From contig JAQVCW010000036.1 of assembly GCA_028689585.1 (NCBI GenBank), forward strand, positions 1 through 35,579: 35,579 nucleotides of DNA, in the 5' to 3' direction. How positions within the stretch are numbered: the stretch's first letter is position 1; each line of letters begins with the position of its first letter. The notes under the pieces were generated by a model, which saw only the letters and a program-made list of their open reading frames with translations, had not been told where the DNA came from and ran no database searches. The DNA comes from Lachnospiraceae bacterium (lineage in GTDB: Bacteria; Bacillota; Clostridia; Lachnospirales; Lachnospiraceae). A program made the position numbers and the translations under genes. This document shows, in pieces, positions 6,391 through 13,023 of this stretch.

Positions 6391-7284
6391 ATGAAAAAAA
6401 AATTATTATTATCTTTTTTTATTTCTATATTTTTAGTTTCAACTTCATATGCAGATGAACTAAAATTTGATTCTTCTTTTTCTGATAGTGCTGCAAATGA
6501 ATTGTCGAATTCACTCTATTCTGTTCTCGATAGTATAGGCGCTGTTGATATTGATAAATGTAGGATAGTTGAGGGAACTGGTAATGACAAAAACGTCAAG
6601 ATACTAATAGATATAGATGATAAACAAATATTGGCAAGATGCTATTTATCTAAAAATGGATGGGTTTGCTCCAGCATTGTCGATCCAGAAGATGAACACA
6701 TCACTTATTACACAACTTCTACGGATAAATATGCATATGAAATAATAGATTTGTTTACAGGAGAATATATTATTGAAGGAAAAGCCAAGGAAGTGATAGA
6801 TGCCATTCCAGATAATAATACGTGGTTTACTATAGACGATTTCTATTTTTATAACGGTGATAGAAACAAAAAGATAGCTCCAGATGGTAAAGTAGAGACA
6901 TTTTTGCAATTGTCAGATTATGAAAATCTTACTACAAACAGATTGGCTGCAATAGGAGATTATGCCGTTGATGTGCTTGAAGAGTACGATTTGGATTATG
7001 CAAGTATATTTATTTATGCCAAAGATAAAGACAATGAAAATATCGCAAATGATTATTATTCGAAGATAGAAAACATGACCGCTGAAGAATTGCTCAATTT
7101 TATACCAGCAATAGACACTACAAAGGTACGGTTTTATATGCAATTTGATGTTGGGTACTTCTGTGGCCATATCATACCAGATTTAAAAGATAATAATGTT
7201 TTTTGTTGGGATAGATACTCAATTGGCTTTTCTATAAAAGATGCGAAGATTGAAGACGTAAGCATATCTCATACCAAAAAATAA
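6391..7284 (+). CDS. Predicted secreted protein of unknown function
   Basis: A 297-residue protein with a clear signal peptide (MKKKLLLSFFISIFLVSTSYA, then D), a lysine-rich start and a hydrophobic core with a likely cut after YA near residue 21. The mature part is acidic, tyrosine- and aspartate-rich, with no membrane segment and no domain I recognise. An AGGGGG site lies 10 bases upstream. It sits between two XRE regulators, in the position where many prophages and islands carry lysogenic-conversion or superinfection-exclusion genes. It is markedly AT-rich with A/T-ending codons, unlike guaA or larC, so it was probably acquired from elsewhere. Confidence 0.65.
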   Translation: MKKKLLLSFFISIFLVSTSYADELKFDSSFSDSAANELSNSLYSVLDSIGAVDIDKCRIVEGTGNDKNVKILIDIDDKQILARCYLSKNGWVCSSIVDPEDEHITYYTTSTDKYAYEIIDLFTGEYIIEGKAKEVIDAIPDNNTWFTIDDFYFYNGDRNKKIAPDGKVETFLQLSDYENLTTNRLAAIGDYAVDVLEEYDLDYASIFIYAKDKDNENIANDYYSKIENMTAEELLNFIPAIDTTKVRFYMQFDVGYFCGHIIPDLKDNNVFCWDRYSIGFSIKDAKIEDVSISHTKK

Positions 7285-7297
7285 TTTCGGAGGCTCT

Positions 7298-7615
7298 ATG
7301 AATACAGGCGAAAGAATAAAAGAACTGCGAAAGAAATTCGGCTGGTTACAGTCTGATCTGGCCATCCGGGTTGGTTGCTCTACGCAGGTTATCTCAAATC
7401 TTGAGCGCAGCTGCTCCAAGGCATCTGCAGATATGGCCGCCCGGATTGCTGAGCAGTTCCACATTCCGATTGACGACCTGCTGCTGGACGAGCCGCCGGC
7501 GCAGATCACGCTGTCTTCGGAAGAAAAAAATCTTGTCCTTGACTATCGAAAGCTGTTGCCGAACGAACGGAAAATGTTGCTCGAAATGTTTACCGTATTT
7601 TTGAAGAACAAATAA
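7298..7615 (+). CDS. XRE-family helix-turn-helix regulator
   Basis: A 105-residue protein with a classical N-terminal helix-turn-helix (about residues 5-60: IKELRKKFGWLQSDLAIRVGCSTQVISNLER, shown here by its key parts LQSDLA and STQVISNLE), then a short tail with NERKMLLEMFTVF. It starts 13 bases after the secreted protein gene with a CGGAGG site and is probably co-transcribed with it. Its stop codon lies 6 bases before the first toxin cassette arm at 7621, so the toxin promoter overlaps its end. The target is unknown. Confidence 0.8.
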   Translation: MNTGERIKELRKKFGWLQSDLAIRVGCSTQVISNLERSCSKASADMAARIAEQFHIPIDDLLLDEPPAQITLSSEEKNLVLDYRKLLPNERKMLLEMFTVFLKNK

Positions 7616-7694
7616 AATTGAATAATGTATTTAATCGGGGAACCGAAGGGGGCAGAAATACCAGCGCCGGACTTTACGAAAGGAGCTGGTGAAC

Positions 7695-7784
7695 ATGGTT
7701 ACATATAGCGATCTTATCCAATTTGTAATTATGATTTGCGGTATCGTTACTCTTGTTGTTATTCTCATAGAACGCAAAAAGTAG
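7695..7784 (+). CDS. Holin-like type I toxin, copy 1
   Basis: A 29-residue ORF: MVTYSDLIQFV, a hydrophobic single-pass helix (IMICGIVTLVVILI), then a basic ERKK tail. The start MVTYSD(L/I), one helix and a KK end match the putative holin-like toxin family (TxpA/BsrG-like membrane peptides that depolarise the cell). AAGGAG lies about 10 bases before ATG. The 5' leader of about 65 bases contains inverted sequence. A bidirectional terminator overlaps the stop codon, and a near-consensus promoter on the opposite strand (7909-7881) drives an antisense RNA toward it. This architecture is that of a type I toxin-antitoxin module. Activity is inferred. Confidence 0.7.
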   Translation: MVTYSDLIQFVIMICGIVTLVVILIERKK

Positions 7785-7819
7785 CGCCCTCGTCCTGGTA
7801 AGATAAGGCGCTACTTTTT
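7776..7819. terminator. Bidirectional terminator of toxin cassette 1
   Basis: AAAAA (7776-7780), GTAGCGCC (7781-7788), loop, GGCGCTAC (7807-7814), TTTTT (7815-7819). The perfect 8-bp stem flanked by A5 and T5 works in both directions, ending both the toxin mRNA and the convergent antisense RNA. Confidence 0.85.
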
Positions 7820-7874
7820 GTAGTAGTTATTCTCGCCGGCGGCTGGTCTTTACCCAGCTTTCGGTTCTCTTGTT
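7776..7874 (-). ncRNA. Predicted antisense RNA (antitoxin) of cassette 1
   Basis: A minus-strand promoter TTTACA (7909-7904), 17 bases, TATAAT (7886-7881) would start RNA near 7874. It would run leftward about 100 bases to the bidirectional terminator at 7819-7776, overlapping the 3' end of the toxin mRNA by about 40 bases. No ORF is evident in it. This is how RatA and SR4 type antitoxins are arranged. The RNA itself is not shown by sequence alone. Confidence 0.6.
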
Positions 7875-7880
7875 AAGTAC

Positions 7881-7909
7881 ATTATAATAAATCATCTTAC
7901 AAATGTAAA
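7881..7909 (-). promoter_or_regulatory. Antisense promoter of toxin cassette 1
   Basis: TTTACA at 7909-7904 and TATAAT at 7886-7881 on the minus strand with a 17-base spacer; near-perfect sigma-A match. The same two boxes with the same spacing recur in cassette 2. Confidence 0.8.
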
Positions 7910-8029
7910 GTACAAATGTTAAGTACAATTTGAAATATTCAACTTTTAAAACTGAATAGTGTATTTAACCGGGTAGCCGGGGGACGTGCTCCCACCCGTC
8001 CGAGATCCTGCGGAAAGGGGTGGTGATTT

Positions 8030-8113
8030 ATGTCTACATATGAGGAATTCATGGTGATTTTGACATCTTGTATTTTACTTGTAGCAATACTTACATATGT
8101 GCATAAAAAATAG
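8030..8113 (+). CDS. Holin-like type I toxin, copy 2
   Basis: A 27-residue ORF: MSTYEEFMVI, a hydrophobic helix (LTSCILLVAILTYV) and a HKK tail, a diverged paralogue of the peptide at 7695. AAAGGGGTGG precedes ATG. The cassette layout is the same: a leader beginning at a TGAATA(G/A)TGTATTTAA sequence, an overlapping two-way hairpin after the stop, and a convergent antisense promoter at 8236-8208. The peptide sequences differ more than the flanking control elements, as expected if each toxin is held by its own antisense RNA. It lies 150 bases before the integrase gene. Confidence 0.7.
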   Translation: MSTYEEFMVILTSCILLVAILTYVHKK

Positions 8114-8147
8114 CCGTCCTGCCCTGAGAAGCTGACGACTATTTTTT
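8105..8147. terminator. Bidirectional terminator of toxin cassette 2
   Basis: AAAAAATAGCCGTC (8105-8118) pairs with GACGACTATTTTTT (8134-8147) with one mismatch, so the outer A/T tracts serve as terminator tails in both directions. Confidence 0.75.
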
Positions 8148-8201
8148 AGTTGGAACTTTCGCCGGGCGGGTGAAGTGCACTCACCTTCCGGCTATCCTGC
8201 T
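8105..8201 (-). ncRNA. Predicted antisense RNA (antitoxin) of cassette 2
   Basis: From the promoter at 8236-8208 transcription would start near 8201, run leftward and end at the hairpin 8147-8105, a product of about 97 bases overlapping the toxin mRNA 3' end. No coding potential is seen. Confidence 0.6.
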
Positions 8202-8207
8202 AAGTAC

Positions 8208-8236
8208 ATTATAACCATTTATTTAACATTTGTAAA
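8208..8236 (-). promoter_or_regulatory. Antisense promoter of toxin cassette 2
   Basis: TTTACA (8236-8231) and TATAAT (8213-8208) on the minus strand with 17 bases between them, identical boxes and spacing to cassette 1. It diverges from the integrase gene that begins at 8265. Confidence 0.8.
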
Positions 8237-8264
8237 CATCAAATGTTAATGACAGGGGGAAAAT

Positions 8265-9371
8265 ATGCCAGCCTATAAGTACCAGACCAAGGAGGGGAAA
8301 AATCTTTGGTACTGCTCTTTCCATTATGCGGATTGGATGGGGCAGAATAAAAGGAAGAAAAAAATGGGTTTCGCAACCAGAAGGGAAGCTTTAGACTGGG
8401 AGCGGACTTTTTTGGATAAAGAATGCAAAAATCCAGATATTCTATTTTCGTCTCTGGTGGAAAACTATATGAAAGACTGTGACACCCACATGAAGCCCAC
8501 TACGTTGGAAAATAAGCAGTATATTTATGATTTGAAATTAATACCTTACTTTGGAAAAATGAAAGTAAGTGACATTACTCCGCTCCGTGTGCGTACCTGG
8601 CAAAATGAGTTGATCAATTACAAAGATGAAAACGGAGAAGCTTATTCTCCAACCTACCTCAAGTCCATTCATGCGCAGCTCTCAGCTATACTGAATTATG
8701 CCGTAAAATACTATAACCTCCCGGGTAACCCATGTAAAGCAACTGGATCCATGGGAAAGGGAAAGGCGGCCGAAATGAAAATCTGGACAAGGGACCAGTT
8801 TGAACAATTTCTGCCGTTTGAAAAGAAGCAGGGATACCACTGCGCCTTTAATATTCTGTTTTATTCTGGTGTCCGGGCCAGTGAGCTCCTGGCGCTCACG
8901 CCAGAGGATGTACCAAGGGATAGGAACGTGCTGCGTATCAATAAAAACTTTGCCGTAGTCAAGGGTGTTGCCATGTTTCTGACACCCAAAACAGAGCGCA
9001 GCATACGGGAAGTGAGCATACACAAATCGCTGCACGATGAAATTCTGCAATACATTGACGATCTCTGTCTGGATCCGGAAGAACGGATCTTCTATTTTAC
9101 AAAAAGTGGGCTTCTGAAAGAATTCCATAATATATCCGAAAAAGCCGGCCTGGAACAAATTCGTATTCATGATCTTAGGCACTCCCACACCAGTATGCTG
9201 ATAGATATGAATATACCGATCATCCAGATATCCGAACGACTTGGCCACGAAAACGTAGAGACCACATGGAAAATATACGCGCACCTCTACCCTGGCAAAG
9301 CCGAAACCGTAGCTGACAAATTAGGGGATCTGTTTGTGGATGAAGATGTGGATTCAGAAGACGATTTCTAA
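8265..9371 (+). CDS. Tyrosine site-specific integrase
   Basis: A 368-residue protein. The N-terminus (AYKYQTKEGKNLWYCSF, about residues 3-45) is the AP2-like arm-binding domain of Tn916/phage integrases. A SAM-like core-binding domain follows (about 60-150), then the catalytic domain with Arg in YSGVRASELL (about residue 204), HDLRHSHTS (about 302), LGHENVETT and the nucleophile Tyr in KIYAHL (about 337), so all key residues are present. AGGGGGA precedes ATG at 8265. It ends 84 bases from the guaA stop, pointing at it, so the attachment site is most likely the 3' end of guaA. The length is usual for the family and the gene looks intact. Confidence 0.93.
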   Translation: MPAYKYQTKEGKNLWYCSFHYADWMGQNKRKKKMGFATRREALDWERTFLDKECKNPDILFSSLVENYMKDCDTHMKPTTLENKQYIYDLKLIPYFGKMKVSDITPLRVRTWQNELINYKDENGEAYSPTYLKSIHAQLSAILNYAVKYYNLPGNPCKATGSMGKGKAAEMKIWTRDQFEQFLPFEKKQGYHCAFNILFYSGVRASELLALTPEDVPRDRNVLRINKNFAVVKGVAMFLTPKTERSIREVSIHKSLHDEILQYIDDLCLDPEERIFYFTKSGLLKEFHNISEKAGLEQIRIHDLRHSHTSMLIDMNIPIIQISERLGHENVETTWKIYAHLYPGKAETVADKLGDLFVDEDVDSEDDF

Positions 9372-9374
9372 AAT

Positions 9375-9396
9375 CAGGTACTTTTCAGGTACTTTT
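9375..9396. repeat. Tandem 11-bp repeat after the integrase gene
   Basis: CAGGTACTTTT occurs twice in perfect tandem (9375-9385 and 9386-9396), just after the integrase stop and close to the presumed attachment site. Short tandem direct repeats here are commonly arm-type integrase sites; that role is inferred. Confidence 0.6.
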
Positions 9397-9408
9397 TGGT
9401 CAAAAAGC

Positions 9409-9447
9409 AACCCCAACTTTCCTTTATTTACAAGGAAAACCGGGGTT
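9409..9447. terminator. Bidirectional terminator between integrase and guaA
   Basis: AACCCC (9409-9414) pairs with GGGGTT (9442-9447), with an inner stem of TTTCCTT and AAGGAAA. T-rich tails lie on both sides (TTTTTG leftward, TTTTG rightward). It can end guaA transcription and integrase transcription. Confidence 0.7.
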
Positions 9448-9454
9448 TTGTCCT

Positions 9455-9480
9455 TTATTCAAACTCAATCGTAGCCGGTG
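9455..9480. other. Presumed attachment site at the guaA 3' end
   Basis: The last codons and stop of guaA (ATTGAGTTTGAATAA read leftward) face the integrase. The 3' end of guaA is a known integration site for several Firmicute islands and phages. The matching second att copy is not visible in this window, so the exact core and the left boundary are unresolved. Confidence 0.4.
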
Positions 9481-10996
9481 GCTTCCCCGTGCAATCATAC
9501 ATTACCCGGTTGACCCCCTTCACTTCATTCACAATCCGGTTCGTCACTTTCCCCAGCACTTCCCACGGGAGCTGTGCCGCGTCTGCTGTCATGAAATCTG
9601 ACGTGTTCACTGCGCGCAGCGCGATTGCGTAGTCATAGGTACGGAAATCCCCCATGACACCTACGGAGCGCATATTGGTCAGGGCTGCGAAGTACTGGCC
9701 AAGGCCTTTGTCAATGCCGGCTTTGGCTATTTCTTCCCGGTAAATGGCATCGGCTTCCTGTACGATCTTTACTTTTTCTTCGGTTACTTCGCCGATGATG
9801 CGGATACCGAGGCCCGGGCCCGGGAATGGCTGGCGAAATACCAGGTAATCCGGGATGCCAAGCTCCAGACCGGCTTTGCGCACTTCGTCTTTGAAGAGCA
9901 TGCGCAGAGGTTCGATGATTTCTTTGAAATCAACTACGTCCGGAAGTCCGCCTACGTTGTGGTGGGACTTGATGACTGCAGATTTTCCAAGGCCGGATTC
10001 GATGACGTCCGGATAGATGGTGCCCTGCACCAGGTAATCTACTTTGCCGATTTTTCTGGCTTCTTCTTCGAACACACGGATAAATTCTTCTCCGATGATT
10101 TTACGTTTTGCTTCCGGTTCGATAATGCCTTTCAGCTTGTCGTAATAACGCTGCTGGGCATTGACACGGATGAAATTCAGTTCGTAGGGACCTTTCGGGC
10201 CAAAGACTTCTTCTACTTCATCACCTTCATTTTTACGCAGAAGGCCATGATCTACAAATACACAAGTTAGCTGTTTGCCGATGGCTTTGGACAGCAGAAC
10301 TGCTGCCACAGAGGAATCAACACCGCCGGACAGGGCGCAGAGCACTTTTCCGCTGCCGATTTTGTCCCGAAGCTGCTGGATGGTGGTCTCTACAAAGGAG
10401 GCCATCTGCCAGTCACCGCTGCAGCCGCAGATCTTATAGACAAAATTGCGGAGCATGGTGGAGCCTTCTTTTGTATGCATTACCTCCGGGTGAAACTGGG
10501 TAGCATAAATTTTCTTTTCAGCGCAGGATATGCCAGCTACCGGACATACACCGGTGTGCGCAGTCACCTTAAAACCTGCCGGTGCCTGAGAAATATAGTC
10601 AGTGTGGCTCATCCATACCACGGTTTCCGGAGATACTCCTTCAAATAAAACATCACTGGTATCCACGGTTACGTCAGTGTGGCCATATTCGCTGACCGGT
10701 GCTGTTTCTACTTTGCCGCCCAGCATGTATGCCAACAGTTGGGAGCCGTAGCAAATGCCCAGAATTGGAATTCCCAATTCGAAGATTTTCTGAGAACAGC
10801 GGGGGGAATCATCTCCGTACACACTGTTTGGACCGCCGGTAAAAATAATTCCCTTTGGATTCAGTTCTTTTAATTTTTCAAGGCTCATTGTATACGGATG
10901 AACTTCCGCATATACGTTGCATTCCCTGACTCTTCTAGCAATTAACTGATTATACTGTCCGCCAAAATCCAGGACAACAATCATTTCCTTTTCCAT
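9455..10996 (-). CDS. guaA: GMP synthase (glutamine-hydrolysing)
   Basis: A 513-residue protein that converts XMP, ATP and glutamine to GMP in purine synthesis. The class I glutamine amidotransferase domain is at the N-terminus (LDFGGQ start; GICYGSQLL with catalytic Cys82; FHPEV with its His and Glu). The ATP pyrophosphatase domain carries the P-loop [10 protein letters not shown] near residue 225, and the dimerisation domain ends [12 protein letters not shown] at 10996 has an ideal AGGAGG site 7 bases upstream; an upstream ATG at 11023 lies in a structured leader and is not used. The 3' end serves as the probable integration site of the island to the left, which leaves the coding sequence whole. 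A 43-bp hairpin repeat lies directly upstream (11021-11063). Confidence 0.97.
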   Translation of the reverse strand: MEKEMIVVLDFGGQYNQLIARRVRECNVYAEVHPYTMSLEKLKELNPKGIIFTGGPNSVYGDDSPRCSQKIFELGIPILGICYGSQLLAYMLGGKVETAPVSEYGHTDVTVDTSDVLFEGVSPETVVWMSHTDYISQAPAGFKVTAHTGVCPVAGISCAEKKIYATQFHPEVMHTKEGSTMLRNFVYKICGCSGDWQMASFVETTIQQLRDKIGSGKVLCALSGGVDSSVAAVLLSKAIGKQLTCVFVDHGLLRKNEGDEVEEVFGPKGPYELNFIRVNAQQRYYDKLKGIIEPEAKRKIIGEEFIRVFEEEARKIGKVDYLVQGTIYPDVIESGLGKSAVIKSHHNVGGLPDVVDFKEIIEPLRMLFKDEVRKAGLELGIPDYLVFRQPFPGPGLGIRIIGEVTEEKVKIVQEADAIYREEIAKAGIDKGLGQYFAALTNMRSVGVMGDFRTYDYAIALRAVNTSDFMTADAAQLPWEVLGKVTNRIVNEVKGVNRVMYDCTGKPPATIEFE

Positions 10997-11020
10997 GAGA
11001 GTTCCTCCTCGTTCTGTGAA

Positions 11021-11063
11021 CATCAGACCATCCTGAATTTGTCTTCGGCAAATGGGCTGATGC
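11021..11063 (-). repeat. Dispersed hairpin element, copy 1 (guaA leader)
   Basis: A 43-bp structured repeat 25 bases upstream of the guaA start. Read leftward it has an outer stem (CATCAG.CCAT with ATGG.CTGATG) and an inner stem (ATTTG, CAAAT) around a CGAAGA loop. A second copy with the same fold lies at 31801-31843, also directly in front of a leftward gene. Confidence 0.75.
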
Positions 11064-11117
11064 TATATCCATTCATTTTGTTCACTGCAAACCATTATAA
11101 TTTAAGTATCTTACCTT

Positions 11118-11261
11118 GGCAAGCGGTTTCCTGATATTTTTCACTGGCAAGGTTACCGTTCAGCCTTTTACTTGACGCACAGCTTCCGGGCAGCCGCCCG
11201 GAAAGCATCCTCATTCCAAGGCTGAACTGTAACCAGGCAAGCGGTTTCCTGATATTTTTCA
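11118..11261. repeat. Composite repeat: 26-bp direct repeats flanking a long hairpin
   Basis: The 26 bases 11118-11143 recur exactly at 11236-11261. Between them, GGTTACCGTTCAGCC (11150-11164) pairs with GGCTGAACTGTAACC (11220-11234) with one mismatch, and inside that CTTCCGGGC pairs with GCCCGGAA. The layout, direct repeats around a palindromic core, resembles a miniature non-coding element. The whole 11064-11905 spacer holds such repeats and no convincing intact gene. Confidence 0.65.
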
Positions 11262-11345
11262 TAGCCATCTCAGGATGCTGTGCCCCGGCTCCGTGGAGAT
11301 ATTCCATATTATGATCGAGATTCTCATAGAAGCCATCCGGAATAT
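11260..11345 (-). pseudogene. larC-like sequence fragment
   Basis: Read leftward, 11345-11260 matches the part of larC encoding HDHNMEYLHGTGAHH (larC at about 13236-13320) over roughly 80 bases, including an unbroken match of about 25 bases; here it would encode LDHNMEYLHGAGAQH. It has no start, no continuation of the larC frame and lies inside a repeat-rich spacer. Either a piece of larC was copied here, or both places received the same repeat. Confidence 0.55.
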
Positions 11346-11523
11346 CCATATTACTCCAATATACGCAATACCCTCTGGCGGGATTGCAGAGGCCCGCTGA
11401 GATTTTGTCCTGCGAAGCCTGACAAACCCCGCAGCAAGAACCCATAGGCATTTTCGAATTTTTTCAACCTCAGTAAAATAAAGTTCAGGATCGCCTCTGC
11501 GTTCCACTTCGGTCACTGCCAAG

Positions 11524-11667
11524 CAAGTGCCACTGGCACTTAGCAACCGCCGGGGGACTTTATCCTGGAAGAAGATTGCGCTCCCACCAATACGAACCTG
11601 TTACTTTCTCTCCATCTACTAGGATGCCGCCGAAAAAGTCCCCTGCTTCCCTATACGTCAACCGGGA
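11524..11667 (-). other. Non-coding or decayed segment with palindrome and short open frame
   Basis: AAGTGCCACTGGCACTT (about 11525-11541) is a perfect palindrome. GGGGACTTT (11553-11561) and AAAGTCCCC (11635-11643) form a longer-range inverted pair. The minus frame 11667-11560 is open and reads like protein (AGDFFGGILVDGEKVTGSY... ending WERNLLPG) but has no start. It may be the relic of a gene or the stem of a structured RNA. I could not identify it. Confidence 0.3.
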
Positions 11668-11905
11668 TCAAAATCGAATTCCACTTTTCAAAAAATCTGT
11701 AACGTTTTCAAGCCAATCGATGCTGGAAGTAGAGGCTCATGCCGAAATTAATCTCTATTTCATACAGCTAAATGGAAGTTTTTAAAACACACTTCCTTGA
11801 TTTTTCAAAATTCTTTCGTTTTTCAGCAGCGCCCTATCGCGGTGGGAGTCTTATCTTCTTTCAAAGTAAATTACTCACCGAAATAATATACCGATGCCTT
11901 TTTTA

Positions 11906-12667
11906 CTACCGCGCCGCCGTATTCCCCTTCACTGCCAGGCGATTAATCTGCGTTGCCATATAGCCTGCGCCAAAACCATTGTCAATATTCACCACGGCAA
12001 TACCTTCCGCACAGGAATTCAGCATTGTGAGCAATGGAGATAAGCCCTGAAAATGTGCCCCATAGCCAATCGATGTAGGCACTGCCAGCACCGGCTTGTC
12101 CACCAGTCCGGCCACCACTCCCGGAAGGGCGCCCTCCATCCCGGCCACCGCGATAATGCAGTTTGCTTTCCGCAGCTCCGCTGTATTTGCCAGCAGGCGA
12201 TGAATCCCGGCCACCCCCACATCATAAATGCGCTCTACCCGGCTGCCGAAATATTCTGCCGTCCGGGCCGCTTCTTCTGCCACGGGAATATCGGAGGTTC
12301 CTCCGGTGCAGACCGCCACACAGCCAATCTGTTCCAGCTTATTGCGCTGCAGTGTCAAGGTACGTGACACTGCATCATATTCGATATCGGAAATTACTTT
12401 TTTCACCTCTTCGTACTGTTCTGCTGAAGCTCTGGTTCCCAGTACATTTCCTTCCTTCGCCGCAAAATGCTCATATATTTTCACCAGATGTTCCATACTT
12501 TTTCCGGCACAATAAATGACTTCCCCAAAACCGGAACGCAGGGAACGATGGTGATCCAGCTTTGCAAAGCCCATTTCTTCGTATGGTTCATCTTTCAAAA
12601 ATTCTTCCGCTTCTTCTATTTTCATGGTGCCTTCCTGCACCTTACTCAATACCTCATGTACATCCAT
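11906..12667 (-). CDS. larB: Nickel-pincer cofactor biosynthesis protein LarB
   Basis: A 253-residue protein. LarB carboxylates the pyridinium ring of nicotinic acid adenine dinucleotide and hydrolyses the phosphoanhydride, the first step in making the nickel-pincer nucleotide used by lactate racemase and related LarA enzymes. The C-terminal PurE-like domain is clear: VCTGGTSDIPVAEEAARTAEYFG, DVGVAGIHRLL, AVAGMEGALPGVVAGLVDKPVLAVPTS (shown here in its short motifs AGMEGALPG and VPTSIGYG) and NIDNGFGAGYMA. I chose ATG at 12667 (AGAGAGGTG upstream). It is divergent from larC, with a 350-bp spacer. No larE or larA is in this window. Confidence 0.93.
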   Translation of the reverse strand: MDVHEVLSKVQEGTMKIEEAEEFLKDEPYEEMGFAKLDHHRSLRSGFGEVIYCAGKSMEHLVKIYEHFAAKEGNVLGTRASAEQYEEVKKVISDIEYDAVSRTLTLQRNKLEQIGCVAVCTGGTSDIPVAEEAARTAEYFGSRVERIYDVGVAGIHRLLANTAELRKANCIIAVAGMEGALPGVVAGLVDKPVLAVPTSIGYGAHFQGLSPLLTMLNSCAEGIAVVNIDNGFGAGYMATQINRLAVKGNTAAR

Positions 12668-12676
12668 CCGTAACAC

Positions 12677-13023
12677 CTCTCTTTTTGCAGGCAGTGCCCC
12701 GATTATACAGCACTGCTGTCATTCCTTTTGACCATTCTTTCATTTTCATATAGTATATTATTGTTGACTCCCCAAAATCAACTGTAATTTTTATGATTTT
12801 CTGTGGTTTCTTAAATATCGGTTATTATTTCCTTATTATTTGCATATTTCCTGGAATTTTTACAATTTTTATTTGTGGAAAGAGATATCCTATGTTAAGA
12901 TAACCTTGATTTGAATGTCTTGGTTCTCCACCTCAAAATTATATTTATTTTACATCTTCTGCTATGAAAGTTAAGAATACAGACATTGTTAAAAATAATT
13001 GAACTAAAAGGAAGCTGATCTCT
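12677..13023. other. Divergent larB-larC intergenic region
   Basis: About 350 AT-rich bases without a gene. A TATAAT (12707-12702, minus strand) lies about 35 bases before larB and is its likely -10 box; the -35 is weak. On the plus side the sequence is T-rich with several TTGACT/TATATT-like words but no convincing pair. No riboswitch pattern was recognised. Confidence 0.4.

Noticed and set aside
11095-11546. Two overlapping minus-strand frames of about 100 residues in the guaA-larB spacer
   Set aside because: They run through hairpins and direct repeats and contain the larC-like fragment without context; they read as repeat DNA, not genes.
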